From: JBFKMV01 sp041629655
Lineage (GTDB): Bacteria; Acidobacteriota; Polarisedimenticolia; Polarisedimenticolales; Polarisedimenticolaceae
Direction of reading: 5' to 3'
NCBI GenBank assembly: GCA_041629655.1
Contig: JBFKMV010000111.1
Span: 1 to 16,766 of the forward strand
Length of the DNA: 16,766 nucleotides
In this document: piece by piece, positions 1-8,282 of the stretch
Numbering within the stretch: position 1 is the stretch's first letter
Layout of the letters: each line of letters begins with the position of its first letter
Program-made: the position numbers and the translations under genes
The notes under the pieces: model-generated
Seen by the model: only the letters and a program-made list of their open reading frames with translations
Databases searched by the model: none
Told to the model about the DNA's origin: nothing

Positions 1-914
1 CCCACCAGCTCCGTCTCGACGCCGCGCTTGCCGAACACCTGCTCGGCCAGCGCCGTCGCCAGCACCGCGTATCGCTCGGCGCCGGCGTGCTCGAAGCGGT
101 ACAGCCCGTAGTCGGCGGCCTCGTGCACGGCCACGGCCAGGTTGGCCGGCAACGTCCACGGCGTGGTGGTCCAGATCATCAGCGCGACCGGCTTGCCGGC
201 GGGCGCCCGGAGCGCGGCCGGGAGCCTGCCCGGGTCGGCGACCTCGAACAGCACGTAGATGCTGTGGTCCTCGCGGTCCTCGTACTCCAGCTCCGCCTCG
301 GCCAGCGCGGTGCGGTTCTCGATCGACCAGTGCACCGGTCGCAGGGCGCGATTCACGAGGCCATGCGCCACCATGTCGGCGAACACCTCCAGCGTCGCCG
401 CCTCGTATCCCGGGCTCATGGTCAGGTAGGGCTCGCCGTAGTCGCCGATCGTTCCGAGCCGCTTGAGCTGCCGCGACTGCAGGCCGACGTACTTCTCGGC
501 GTAGGCCCGGCAGCGCTCGCGGATCTCGGCCGGCGGCATCCCGCGCGCCTTGCCGCCCAGCTCCTTGAGCACCTTGTGCTCGATCGGCAGCCCGTGGCAG
601 TCCCAGCCGGGGATGAACGGGGCGTCGAAGCCGAGCATGTTGCGCGAGCGCACCACCAGGTCCTTCAGGACCTTGTTCAGCAGGTGCCCGAGGTGGATCG
701 AGCCGTTGGCGTAGGGCGGTCCGTCGTGGAGCACGTACCGCGGAAGGCCCTGCGCCCCCTCGCGCAGCTTGCCGTACAGGTCGAGGGCGTCCCAGCGCTG
801 CTGGAACCGCGGCTCGCGCTCGACCAGGTTGGCCTTCATGCGGAACGGCGTGCTCGGCAGGTTGAGCGACGCCTTGTAGCCCTTCTGCGGCGGCTTCTGC
901 GTGCGGTCGGTCAT
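1..914 (-). CDS. ileS: Isoleucine--tRNA ligase, N-terminal part (cut by left edge)
   Basis: Cytoplasmic class I aminoacyl-tRNA synthetase that charges tRNA-Ile. The reading frame is open from the ATG at 914 down to the left edge, giving 304 codons of a protein usually about 900-1000 residues long; the C-terminal part lies outside. Seen directly: an IleS-type N-terminus, the class I signature GPPYANGSIHLGH at residues 65-77 (HIGH variant H74-L-G-H77), the following GWDCHGLPIE segment, and WTTTPWTLPANLAV near residue 280, which belongs to the CP1 editing domain that hydrolyses mischarged Val-tRNA. The ATG is chosen because the IleS-like sequence starts just after it and a GGGG stretch lies about 7 nt upstream. 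It lies 83 bp downstream of topA on the same strand and may be co-transcribed with it. That gap holds GC-rich inverted repeats (931-946 and the palindrome at 950-959) but no clear terminator. Confidence 0.96.
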   Translation of the reverse strand, partial: MTDRTQKPPQKGYKASLNLPSTPFRMKANLVEREPRFQQRWDALDLYGKLREGAQGLPRYVLHDGPPYANGSIHLGHLLNKVLKDLVVRSRNMLGFDAPFIPGWDCHGLPIEHKVLKELGGKARGMPPAEIRERCRAYAEKYVGLQSRQLKRLGTIGDYGEPYLTMSPGYEAATLEVFADMVAHGLVNRALRPVHWSIENRTALAEAELEYEDREDHSIYVLFEVADPGRLPAALRAPAGKPVALMIWTTTPWTLPANLAVAVHEAADYGLYRFEHAGAERYAVLATALAEQVFGKRGVETELV

Positions 915-997
915 GCACTACCCCGTCCGGCCGTCACGCGCGACGGCGCCTCGATCGAGCGGCCATGGTAACAGAACGGGCGCCGGCTCCGGACGCT

Positions 998-3739
998 TCA
1001 GGGGGTCGGCGGCTTCTTGCGCGCGGCCTTCTGCTTGGACTTCTTCTTCGCCGCCTTCCGCTTGGTCTTCTTCTTCCCGGCGCGCTTGGCCGCGGCGCGC
1101 ACGGTCGTGCCGCGGGCGGTCCGCGCCCCGCGCCGGCGCGGCGGCTTGCCCTTGTCGGCCAGGATGCGCAGCGCCTCGTCGAGCGTCAGCGCGTTCGGGT
1201 CGGCGCTCTTGGGCAGCGAGGCGTTGAGGCTGCCGTCGGTCAGGTAGGCGCCGTAGGGGCCGTCCATCAGCTGCACCGGAGCGCCCTCGGCGTTCTGGCC
1301 CACCTCGCGCAGCACGGTGCGGGTCCGCGAGCGGCCGCGGCGCTTAGGCTGCTTGAGCTTGGCCACGGCAGCCTCCACGTCGATGGTGAAGATCTGCTGC
1401 TCGTCGTCCAGCGAGCGGCTCTCCTTGCCGCACTTGATGTAGGGGCCGAAGCGGCCCTTGGTGGCCACGATCTCCTCGCCCGTCTCGGGATGCTTGCCGA
1501 CGCTGCGCGGCAGCGACAGCAGCTTCAGCGCCAGCTTCAGGGTCGCCTCGTCCTCGTGCATTCCCTTGGGCAGCGAGGAGCGTTTGGGCTTGGGGGCTTT
1601 CTTGTCCGTCGGCGTCTCGCCGAGCTGCACGTAGGCGCCGTAGCGGCCGTGGGCCACGTAGACCGGCAGTCCCGTCTCGGGGTCGTGCCCCAGCTCGCGC
1701 GGCCCCTGCTGCTTGCGCTCCAGCAGGCCGATCGCGTCGTTGACCGTCAGGTCGGCCGGCGCGATGTCGTTGGGGATCGAGGCCATCACCCGGTCGTCGT
1801 TCTCGCCGACCTGCACGTACGGTCCGTAGCGGCCGACCTTGACCACCACCGGCTGGCCGCTCTCGGGGTGCTCGCCCAGCTCGAACATCGGGTACTCGAT
1901 CGCCGCCTCCTCGGAGGCGATCTTGCGCGCCAGCCCCGGTTGCCCGTCGCCGTTGCCGTGGTACATCCGGTTGAGCTGGGCCAGCGGATCCATGCGGCCG
2001 TTGGCGATCTCGTCCAGCTCGTCCTCCATCCGCGCGGTGAACTTGATGTCCACGTACTCGCCGAAGTGCTGCTCCAGCAGCTGCGTCACGACCATCGCGG
2101 TGAACGTCGGCACCAGCGAGTTGCTGCGCTTGACGATGTAGCCGCGGTCCTGGATCGTGTCGACGATCGAGGCGTAGGTCGAGGGCCGCCCGATCCCCTC
2201 CGCCTCGAGCTTCTTGACCAGGCTGGCCTCGGTGTAGCGGGCCGGGGGCGCCGTCTCGTGGGGCAGCGCCTCGACGCGCACCGGCGTGAGCGCCTGTCCC
2301 TGCTCGAGCGGGGGCAGGATCACCTCCTGGTCGGCGATCTCGGCGTCCGGGTCGTCGGACCCCTCGACGTAGGCCCGCAGGAAGCCGGGGAACACGATCG
2401 TCTTGCCGCTGGCGGCGAACACCGCGGGTCCGGCCGGGTCACCCGGGCCCTCGAGCGTGCTCTCGATCTCGACCGCGGTGCGCAGCAGCCGCGCATCGAC
2501 CATCTGGCTGGCGATGGTCCGCTTCCAGATCAGCTCGTACAGCTTCTGGGCGTCGCGGTCGAGGTGGCGCGCCACCGACTCGGGGGTGCGCGAGATCTCG
2601 GTCGGGCGGATCGCCTCGTGCGCCTCCTGGGCGTTGACGCTCTTGGTCCGGTAGCGCCGCGGCCCGTCCGTGTAGTCGCTGCCGTAGAGCCCGGTGACGA
2701 CCTGCTGCGCGTCCTTCAGCGCGCGCTCGGCCAACGTCACCGAGTCGGTACGCATGTAGGTGATCAGGCCGACGCGGTCGTCGTCGAGGTCGATGCCCTC
2801 GTAGAGCCGCTGGGCGATGCGCATCGTGCGCTGCGCGCTGAAGCGCAGCTTGCGGTTGGCCTCCTGCTGGAGCGTCGAGGTCGTGAACGGCGGAGCCGGA
2901 CGGCGGGTCTGCGGTTTCTGCTCCACGGCGGCAACGCGGAACGGCCGCGCCGCGCGATCCAGCAGACCGCGCACCGCGGGCTCGCCGTCGAGCCACAGCG
3001 CGTCGCTACCCGTCCTGAGCAGCCCCGTCTTGGCCGAGAAGTCCTGCCCGTTGGCCACGCGGCGCTCACCGACCCGCACCAGCCGGGCGGTGAAGCTGCG
3101 ACCGTTCTCGAGGAACTCGGCGTCGGCGTCCCAGTAGGTCGCGACGTGGAACTTCCGCCGCTCGCGCTCGCGCAGCACGGCCAGCCGCACGGCCACGCTC
3201 TGCACGCGGCCGGCGGACAGCCCGCGCCGCACCTTCTTCCACAGCACCGGCGACAGCATGTAGCCGAACAGCCGGTCGAGGATCCGGCGGCTCTCCTGGG
3301 CCTTGACCAGCGACTCGTCGATGTCGCGCGGCGACTCGACGGCCTCGCGGATCGCCTCGGCGGTGATCTCGTGGAACGCGATCCGCTGCACCGGCACCTT
3401 GGGCTTGAGCACCTCGACCACGTGCCAGCTGATGCTCTCGCCCTCGCGGTCCTCGTCGGTGGCCAGCAGCAGCGCGTCCGCGCCGGCCAGCGCCTTCTTC
3501 AGCCGCTGGACGTATTTCTTCTTGTCGGCGGGGACGACGTAGATCGGCTCGAAGTCCTTCTCCAGGTTCACGCCCAGCCGGGCCCAGGCCTCCTTCTTGA
3601 CCCGGGCCGGGATCTCGTCCGCGTTGGCGGGCAGATCCCGGATGTGGCCGTAGCTGGCCTCGACGACGTAGCCGCGCCCGAGCACGCGGCTGATCGTCTT
3701 GGCCTTGGCCGGGGACTCGACGATGACCAGAGCCGACAT
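998..3739 (-). CDS. topA: DNA topoisomerase I (type IA)
   Basis: Relaxes negative supercoils by a 5'-phosphotyrosine strand-passage mechanism. The 913-residue protein begins with the TOPRIM domain: ESPAKAKTI with Glu8, and TDEDREGE with the acidic triad Asp95, Asp97 and Glu99. The catalytic tyrosine is Tyr328 in ITYMRTDSV. The core extends to about residue 590. It is followed by about four C-terminal repeats with the pattern GRYGPYVQ/GRFGPYIK/GPYGAYL, of the toprim C-repeat type. These replace the Cys4 zinc fingers of the E. coli enzyme, which I do not see. The last 50 or so residues are a Lys/Arg/Ala-rich basic tail that probably binds DNA. The ATG at 3739 places the protein start at MSALVIVESPAK, as expected for the family, with an AGAGGTG ribosome site upstream. 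ileS follows downstream. Confidence 0.97.
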   Translation of the reverse strand: MSALVIVESPAKAKTISRVLGRGYVVEASYGHIRDLPANADEIPARVKKEAWARLGVNLEKDFEPIYVVPADKKKYVQRLKKALAGADALLLATDEDREGESISWHVVEVLKPKVPVQRIAFHEITAEAIREAVESPRDIDESLVKAQESRRILDRLFGYMLSPVLWKKVRRGLSAGRVQSVAVRLAVLRERERRKFHVATYWDADAEFLENGRSFTARLVRVGERRVANGQDFSAKTGLLRTGSDALWLDGEPAVRGLLDRAARPFRVAAVEQKPQTRRPAPPFTTSTLQQEANRKLRFSAQRTMRIAQRLYEGIDLDDDRVGLITYMRTDSVTLAERALKDAQQVVTGLYGSDYTDGPRRYRTKSVNAQEAHEAIRPTEISRTPESVARHLDRDAQKLYELIWKRTIASQMVDARLLRTAVEIESTLEGPGDPAGPAVFAASGKTIVFPGFLRAYVEGSDDPDAEIADQEVILPPLEQGQALTPVRVEALPHETAPPARYTEASLVKKLEAEGIGRPSTYASIVDTIQDRGYIVKRSNSLVPTFTAMVVTQLLEQHFGEYVDIKFTARMEDELDEIANGRMDPLAQLNRMYHGNGDGQPGLARKIASEEAAIEYPMFELGEHPESGQPVVVKVGRYGPYVQVGENDDRVMASIPNDIAPADLTVNDAIGLLERKQQGPRELGHDPETGLPVYVAHGRYGAYVQLGETPTDKKAPKPKRSSLPKGMHEDEATLKLALKLLSLPRSVGKHPETGEEIVATKGRFGPYIKCGKESRSLDDEQQIFTIDVEAAVAKLKQPKRRGRSRTRTVLREVGQNAEGAPVQLMDGPYGAYLTDGSLNASLPKSADPNALTLDEALRILADKGKPPRRRGARTARGTTVRAAAKRAGKKKTKRKAAKKKSKQKAARKKPPTP

Positions 3740-3746
3740 CGAATGG

Positions 3747-3753
3747 CACCTCT
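3747..3753 (-). promoter_or_regulatory. Ribosome binding site of topA
   Basis: On the minus strand this reads AGAGGTG, close to the AGGAGGTG consensus. It ends 7 nt before the ATG at 3739 and supports that start. Confidence 0.6.
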
Positions 3754-3795
3754 AGGCTGTCTGGCGGCCCTCCGCGGGTCCGCCGTACTCCGCAC

Positions 3796-3823
3796 AAGTT
3801 AACGAGCCTGCGCCCGTTGACAA
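3796..3823 (-). promoter_or_regulatory. Putative sigma-70-type promoter of topA
   Basis: On the minus strand a TTGTCA box (3823-3818, five of six matches to TTGACA) is followed after 16 bp by TAACTT (3801-3796, three of six matches to TATAAT). This would start transcription about 50 nt before the topA ATG. The -35 is good and the -10 weak. The position inside the only gap between the BtuF-like gene and topA makes a promoter here plausible. Confidence 0.4.
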
Positions 3824-3869
3824 GTCCCCGAGAGGATAGCGGTCCCGCCGGGGACGCCCAGAGAGCGCG

Positions 3870-3900
3870 AAAAAACCACGCAACGGGAACGTTTTTCCCG
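3870..3900 (-). terminator. Possible weak intrinsic terminator after the icmF unit
   Basis: Reading on the minus strand from the stop of the BtuF-like gene, a hairpin CGGGAA-AAACG-TTCCCG (3900-3884) is followed 8 nt later by six T residues (3875-3870). The stem is only 6 bp and the T run is not adjacent, so this is not a textbook terminator. It does sit where the icmF transcript should end. Confidence 0.35.
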
Positions 3901-3913
3901 GACCAGCCCGCGC

Positions 3914-4717
3914 TCAGGCGGGTTCCGGGGGCTCCTCGCCGCCCCGCAGCCGCCCCAGGTAGGCCGGGGTCGCGAGCAGCCGGCTCCCGTACCAGGAGCA
4001 CGGCTCGCCGTCCACGCGCTGGAGCTTCAAGCCGGGGAGCAGTCGGGCCAGGGCCGGCTTGTGGCGCTCCCGGAACGGGTACGGCTCGCTGGACAGCAGC
4101 ACCCGCTCGGGCGCCGCCTCCAGCAGCTCGGCCGGGGTCAGCTCGGGGTAGCGGCTGCGCTCGGCGAACACGTTGACCAGGCCGCCCCGGCGCAGCACGT
4201 CGTGGATGAACGTGTCCCCGCCCACGGTCATCAACGGGTCCTGCCAGATCAGGTAGGCCACGCGGATCGGCGGCAGGCCCGCCAGCGCCTCGAAGCCGGC
4301 GGCGATTTGCGCCGCCAGCGCCGCCGCCTCGGCCTTTCGAGCGGTCAGCCGACCCACGTCGCCGATCATCGCCAGCGCGCCCTCGACGCTCTTCACGTCG
4401 GTCACCCAGACCGGCGCCAGCCGCTCCAGCCGCTCGACGTCCGCGCGGGTGTTCTCCTCCAGGTTCGCCAGCACCAGGTCCGGGCGCAGCGCCTCGACGC
4501 GCTCGTGCCGCACCTGCTTGGTGCCGCCGACGTTGCGCTTGGTGCGGCTCCATTCCGGCGGCCGGACGCAGAAGCGCGTGATGCCGACGACGCGCTCGTC
4601 GAGACCGAGGTCGGCCAGCAGCTCTGTCTGGCTGGGAACGAGCGACACGATGCGCCGCGGCGGCCGCGGCAGCTCGAGCGTGCGGCCCCGGGCGTCGCGC
4701 GGCGCCGCCGCGCTCAC
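3914..4717 (-). CDS. BtuF-like cobalamin/metal-binding protein without signal peptide
   Basis: A 267-residue protein of the helical-backbone receptor family (COG0614, the fold of BtuF and FhuD). In that family the binding protein usually delivers vitamin B12 or a siderophore to an ABC importer. Visible features are RIVSLVPSQTELLADLGL (about residues 23-40), the conserved FC..PPEW and VGGTK segments, PDLVLANLEEN, YLIWQDPLMTVGG in the second lobe and a C-terminal SWYGSRLL. The start is the GTG at 4717, which overlaps the icmF TGA as GTGA, so translation is probably coupled. The first 22 residues are charged and contain no hydrophobic stretch, so I see no signal peptide or lipobox. No permease or ATPase gene is nearby. 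Because it is coupled to an AdoCbl enzyme, I infer a role in cobalamin handling, possibly in the cytosol. The ligand is not shown by the sequence; an iron or other chelate remains possible. Confidence 0.85.
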   Translation of the reverse strand: MSAAAPRDARGRTLELPRPPRRIVSLVPSQTELLADLGLDERVVGITRFCVRPPEWSRTKRNVGGTKQVRHERVEALRPDLVLANLEENTRADVERLERLAPVWVTDVKSVEGALAMIGDVGRLTARKAEAAALAAQIAAGFEALAGLPPIRVAYLIWQDPLMTVGGDTFIHDVLRRGGLVNVFAERSRYPELTPAELLEAAPERVLLSSEPYPFRERHKPALARLLPGLKLQRVDGEPCSWYGSRLLATPAYLGRLRGGEEPPEPA

Positions 4718-7700
4718 ATGTTGCGGCGGTACTGGCCGCCGACCCGGTACAGGGCGGCGGAGAGCTGCCCCAGCGAGCAGACCTTGCAGGCCTCGATCAG
4801 GCTCTCGAACGTGTTCCCGTTCTCCACCGCCGCGGTTTGCAGCCGCTCCAGCGCGGGCTCGGCGCGCCCCTTGTTCCGCTCCTGGAACGCCTCGCGCGAG
4901 CGGATCGCGTACTCCTTCTCCTCGCTGGTCGAGCGAATCACCTCGCCCGGCACGATCGTCGGCGAGCCCTGCGGGTCGAGGAACGTGTTGACGCCGACGA
5001 TCGGCAGCTTGCCGCTGTGCTTGAGCGTCTCGTAGTACAGCGACTCGTCCTGGATCTTGCTGCGCTGGTACATCCGCTCCATCGCGCCCAGCACGCCGCC
5101 GCGCTCGGAGATCGAGCGGAACTCCGCCAGCACCGCCTGCTCGACCAGCTCGGTCAGCTCGTCGATGATGAACGAGCCCTGCAGCGGGTTCTCGTTCTTG
5201 TTCTGCCCCAGCTCCTTGTTGATGATCAGCTGGATCGCCAGCGCCCGGCGCACGCTCTCCTCGGTCGGGGTCGTGATCGCCTCGTCGTAGGCGTTGGTGT
5301 GGAGCGAGTTGCAGTTGTCGTACAGCGCGTACAGCGCCTGCAGCGTGGTGCGGATGTCGTTGAACCCGATCTCCTGCGCGTGCAGGCTGCGGCCCGAGGT
5401 CTGGATGTGGTACTTGAGCTTCTGCGAGCGCTCGTTGGCGCCGTAGCGGTGCTTCATCGCCTTGGCCCAGATCCGCCGCGCCACCCGGCCGATCACCGAG
5501 TACTCGGGGTCCAGCCCGTTGGAGAAAAAGAACGACAGGTTGGGCGCGAAGTCGTCGATGTGCATCCCGCGGGCCAGGTAGTACTCGACGAACGTGAACC
5601 CGTTGGCCAGCGTCAGCGCCAGCTGCGTGATCGGGTTGGCCCCGGCCTCGGCGATGTGGTAGCCGGAGATCGACACCGAGTAGAAGTTCCGCACCTCGTG
5701 GTCGATGAAGTACTGCTGGATGTCGCCCATCATCCTGAGCGCGAACTCGGTCGAGAAGATGCAGGTGTTCTGGGCCTGGTCCTCCTTGAGGATGTCGGCC
5801 TGGACCGTGCCGCGGACGACGTTCAGCGTGGCGGCCTTGATCCGCTCGTAGGTCTCCCGCGGCAGCACCTCGTCGCCGCTGACGCCGAGCAGCATCAGGC
5901 CCAGCCCGTCGTTGCCGTCGGGCAGCTCGCCCTGGTACTGCGGACGCGGGACGCCCCGCTCGCGGTAGGACGCCTCGATCTTCTCGCGCACCTCCCGCTC
6001 GAGACCGTGCTCCTTGATGTGCCGCTCGCACTGCTGGTCGATCGCCGCGTTCATGAAGAAGCCGAGCAGCATCGGCGCCGGCCCGTTGATCGTCATCGAG
6101 ACCGAGGTCTTGGGGTCGGCGAGATCGAAGCCGGAGTAGAGCTTCTTGGCGTCGTCCAGCGTGCAGATGCTGACGCCGGAGTTGCCGATCTTGCCGTAGA
6201 TGTCGGGACGGCGGTCGGGGTCCTCGCCGTACAGCGTGACCGAGTCGAACGCGGTCGACAGGCGCTTGGCCGGCATCCCGTGCGAGACGTAGTGGAAGCG
6301 GCGGTTGGTGCGCTCCGGTCCGCCCTCGCCGGCGAACATCCGCGCCGGGTCCTCGCCCTGGCGCTTGAGCGGGTAGACGCCGGCGGTGTAGGGGAAGCGA
6401 CCGGGCACGTTTTCGGTCAGCATCCAGCGCAGCAGCTCGCCCCAGTCGCGCCAGCGCGGCAGGCTGACCTTGGGCACCGCGAGGCCCGACAGCGACTCGC
6501 GGGTCAGCGGGTGCTCGACGACGCGGTCGCGGACCTTGTAGCTCAGGGTCGGGGCGCGGTAGCGCGCGACGGTCTCCGGCCAGTGCTGGAGCATCCGCCG
6601 GCAGGCCGGGTCCAGCTCGCCCGCGAGCTCGCGGTAGCGGCCGATCAGCGACCGGAGCCCCGCCGGCTCCCCGTCTGCGACCGCCAGCTCGGGCAGCATC
6701 GCCGGAGGCTCGGGCTCGGTCCGGCCGCGCCGCTCGCCGTCCTCCCCCGCCCGCAGCAGCTCGATCGCGCCGTGGATCTGGAACAACCGCCGCGCCAGGC
6801 CCGACTGCCGCTCCACGAACTCCGCATACTCGTCGCTCCTGTCGGCGATCTCGGCCAGGTAGCGCACGCGGTCGGCGGGGATCACCGGCTGCTTGTCGCT
6901 CATCCCGGGGGTCAGCTCGAACGACGAGGCGAGCGCGGCGCCGGTCTTGGCCGCGAGCGCGTCGATCAGGCGCCGGTACAGCCGGTTCGTTCCCGGGTCG
7001 TTGAACTGCGAGGCGATCGTGCCCAGCACCGGAAGCCGGTCGTCCTCGCCGTCCCACTGCTGGTGGTTCCGCTTGTACTGCTTACGCACGTCGTGCAGCG
7101 CGTCCTGCGCGCCGGCCTTGTCGAACTTGTTGATCGCGATCACATCGGCGAAGTCCAGCATGTCGATCTTCTCGAGCTGCGTCGCCGCCCCGTACTCCGG
7201 CGTCATCACGTACAGCGCGACGTCGGCGTGCTCGGTGATCTCGGTGTCCGACTGTCCGATCCCCGAGGTCTCGACGATCACCAGGTCGAAACCCGCGGCC
7301 TTGACGATGTCGATCGATGCCTTGACGTGCTTGCTCAGCGCCACGTTCGACTGGCGCGTGGCCAGCGAGCGCATGTAGACCCGCGGGTCGTGGATCGCGT
7401 TCATGCGGATCCGGTCGCCGAGCAGCGCGCCGCCCGACTTGCGACGGGACGGGTCGACCGAGACGATCGCGACGCTCTTGTCGGCGAAGTCCGCCAGGAA
7501 GCGGCGCACCAGCTCGTCGACCAGCGACGACTTGCCCGAGCCGCCGGTCCCGGTGACGCCGAGCACCGGGGTGTTGCGGCTCTCGACGACCGAGCGCAGC
7601 TCGCCCAGGATCCGCGCCGACTCCTCGGGCAGCGTTTCCGCCGCGGTGATCAGCGCCGCGACGGTCTGCGGGTCGCGCTCCAGCAGCCGCTTGCGGTCGA

Positions 7701-8193
7701 AGGCCAACGGCGCCGTGCGCGCCGGGCGGTCGCACTGCTCGAGCAGGTCGTTGATCATCCCCTGCAGCCCGAGCTTGCGGCCGTCGTCGGGCGAGTAGAC
7801 GCGGTCGATCCCGTAGGCGTGGAGCTCTGCGGTCTCGTCGGGCAGGATCGTGCCGCCGCCGCCGGCGAAGATCTTGATCGCCGCGCCGCGCTCCCGCAGC
7901 AGGTCGTGCATGTACTTGAGGTACTCGAGGTGCCCGCCCTGGTAGGACGTGATCGCGATCGCCTGGGCGTCCTCCTGGATCGCGCAGTCGACGATCTCGG
8001 CCACCGAGCGGTTGTGCCCGAGGTGGATCACCTCGGCGCCCGAGGACTGCAGGATCCGGCGCATGATGTTGATCGCCGCGTCGTGGCCGTCGAACAGCGA
8101 CGCCGCGGTCACGATCCGCACGTGGTGCTTCGGCCGGTACGGCGGAATCCGCTCGGGTGCGGGCCGGGTCTTGCTGCTAAGCTCGGTCGCCAT
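4714..8193 (-). CDS. icmF: Fused isobutyryl-CoA mutase IcmF
   Basis: AdoCbl-dependent enzyme that interconverts isobutyryl-CoA and n-butyryl-CoA; some family members also act on pivalyl/isovaleryl-CoA. The 1159-residue order is that of IcmF. A B12-binding domain spans about residues 23-155, with DGHDAA, Asp35 and the axial ligand His37, and FAGGGGT. A MeaB-like GTPase spans about 205-430, with Walker A GTGGSGKS at 215-222, SVDPSRRKSGGALLGD and NKFD at 355-358. A mutase barrel follows from about 560 to the end, with active-site His846 in SGYHIAEAG. Positions matching Tyr89 and Arg207 of Propionibacterium methylmalonyl-CoA mutase are Phe620 and Gln808, the isobutyryl-CoA type. The ATG at 8193 has a GGAG site 5 nt upstream. 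It is divergent from mutA across 70 bp. The fused G domain presumably gates cofactor loading, so a separate MeaB is not needed for this enzyme. Confidence 0.95.
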   Translation of the reverse strand: MATELSSKTRPAPERIPPYRPKHHVRIVTAASLFDGHDAAINIMRRILQSSGAEVIHLGHNRSVAEIVDCAIQEDAQAIAITSYQGGHLEYLKYMHDLLRERGAAIKIFAGGGGTILPDETAELHAYGIDRVYSPDDGRKLGLQGMINDLLEQCDRPARTAPLAFDRKRLLERDPQTVAALITAAETLPEESARILGELRSVVESRNTPVLGVTGTGGSGKSSLVDELVRRFLADFADKSVAIVSVDPSRRKSGGALLGDRIRMNAIHDPRVYMRSLATRQSNVALSKHVKASIDIVKAAGFDLVIVETSGIGQSDTEITEHADVALYVMTPEYGAATQLEKIDMLDFADVIAINKFDKAGAQDALHDVRKQYKRNHQQWDGEDDRLPVLGTIASQFNDPGTNRLYRRLIDALAAKTGAALASSFELTPGMSDKQPVIPADRVRYLAEIADRSDEYAEFVERQSGLARRLFQIHGAIELLRAGEDGERRGRTEPEPPAMLPELAVADGEPAGLRSLIGRYRELAGELDPACRRMLQHWPETVARYRAPTLSYKVRDRVVEHPLTRESLSGLAVPKVSLPRWRDWGELLRWMLTENVPGRFPYTAGVYPLKRQGEDPARMFAGEGGPERTNRRFHYVSHGMPAKRLSTAFDSVTLYGEDPDRRPDIYGKIGNSGVSICTLDDAKKLYSGFDLADPKTSVSMTINGPAPMLLGFFMNAAIDQQCERHIKEHGLEREVREKIEASYRERGVPRPQYQGELPDGNDGLGLMLLGVSGDEVLPRETYERIKAATLNVVRGTVQADILKEDQAQNTCIFSTEFALRMMGDIQQYFIDHEVRNFYSVSISGYHIAEAGANPITQLALTLANGFTFVEYYLARGMHIDDFAPNLSFFFSNGLDPEYSVIGRVARRIWAKAMKHRYGANERSQKLKYHIQTSGRSLHAQEIGFNDIRTTLQALYALYDNCNSLHTNAYDEAITTPTEESVRRALAIQLIINKELGQNKNENPLQGSFIIDELTELVEQAVLAEFRSISERGGVLGAMERMYQRSKIQDESLYYETLKHSGKLPIVGVNTFLDPQGSPTIVPGEVIRSTSEEKEYAIRSREAFQERNKGRAEPALERLQTAAVENGNTFESLIEACKVCSLGQLSAALYRVGGQYRRNM

Positions 8194-8220
8194 CGGGTCT
8201 CCGGTTCGACGAGGCGGGAG

Positions 8221-8231
8221 TTACGTCGTAA
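8221..8231. promoter_or_regulatory. Inverted repeat, candidate operator in the icmF-mutA spacer
   Basis: TTACG-T-CGTAA is a perfect 5-1-5 inverted repeat and an AT-richer patch in very GC-rich DNA. It lies downstream of the proposed icmF -10 and upstream of the proposed mutA -10, where one bound dimer could affect both genes. No regulator is encoded beside it apart from the response regulator at the end of the plus-strand run, so the binder is unknown. Confidence 0.35.
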
Positions 8232-8251
8232 ATCACTCAGAACGTATAGGT

Positions 8252-8257
8252 TATCAT
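8252..8257 (+). promoter_or_regulatory. Putative -10 box of mutA
   Basis: TATCAT matches TATAAT at five of six positions. It ends 6 nt before the mutA ATG, so transcription would begin at or next to the A of the start codon. No Shine-Dalgarno sequence lies between it and the ATG, which fits a leaderless message. No good -35 box is visible 16-18 bp upstream. Confidence 0.35.
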
Positions 8258-8282
8258 ACCCCGATGCACGACCGGCTGTCCC
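8253..8282 (-). promoter_or_regulatory. Putative icmF promoter
   Basis: On the minus strand GGGACA (8282-8277) and TATGAT (8258-8253) are 18 bp apart. The -10 box matches TATAAT at five of six positions and the -35 box matches TTGACA at four of six. The -35 box would lie inside the first codons of mutA, and the start would give a leader of about 50 nt for icmF. The -10 overlaps the proposed mutA -10 on the other strand. Confidence 0.3.

Noticed and set aside
915..997. Separate promoter or terminator between topA and ileS.
   Set aside because: Only GC-rich palindromes (931-946, 950-959) are present, with no T run and no good -35/-10 pair; read-through from topA is as likely.
965..3802. Plus-strand open frame of 945 codons opposite topA.
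   Set aside because: It is a shadow of the topA codon pattern; topA on the other strand has all catalytic motifs.
8194..8263. Possible cobalamin riboswitch controlling the B12 enzymes.
   Set aside because: The spacer is only 70 bp, too short for the roughly 200-nt element, and no B12-box-like sequence is seen. The gap upstream of topA also lacks one.
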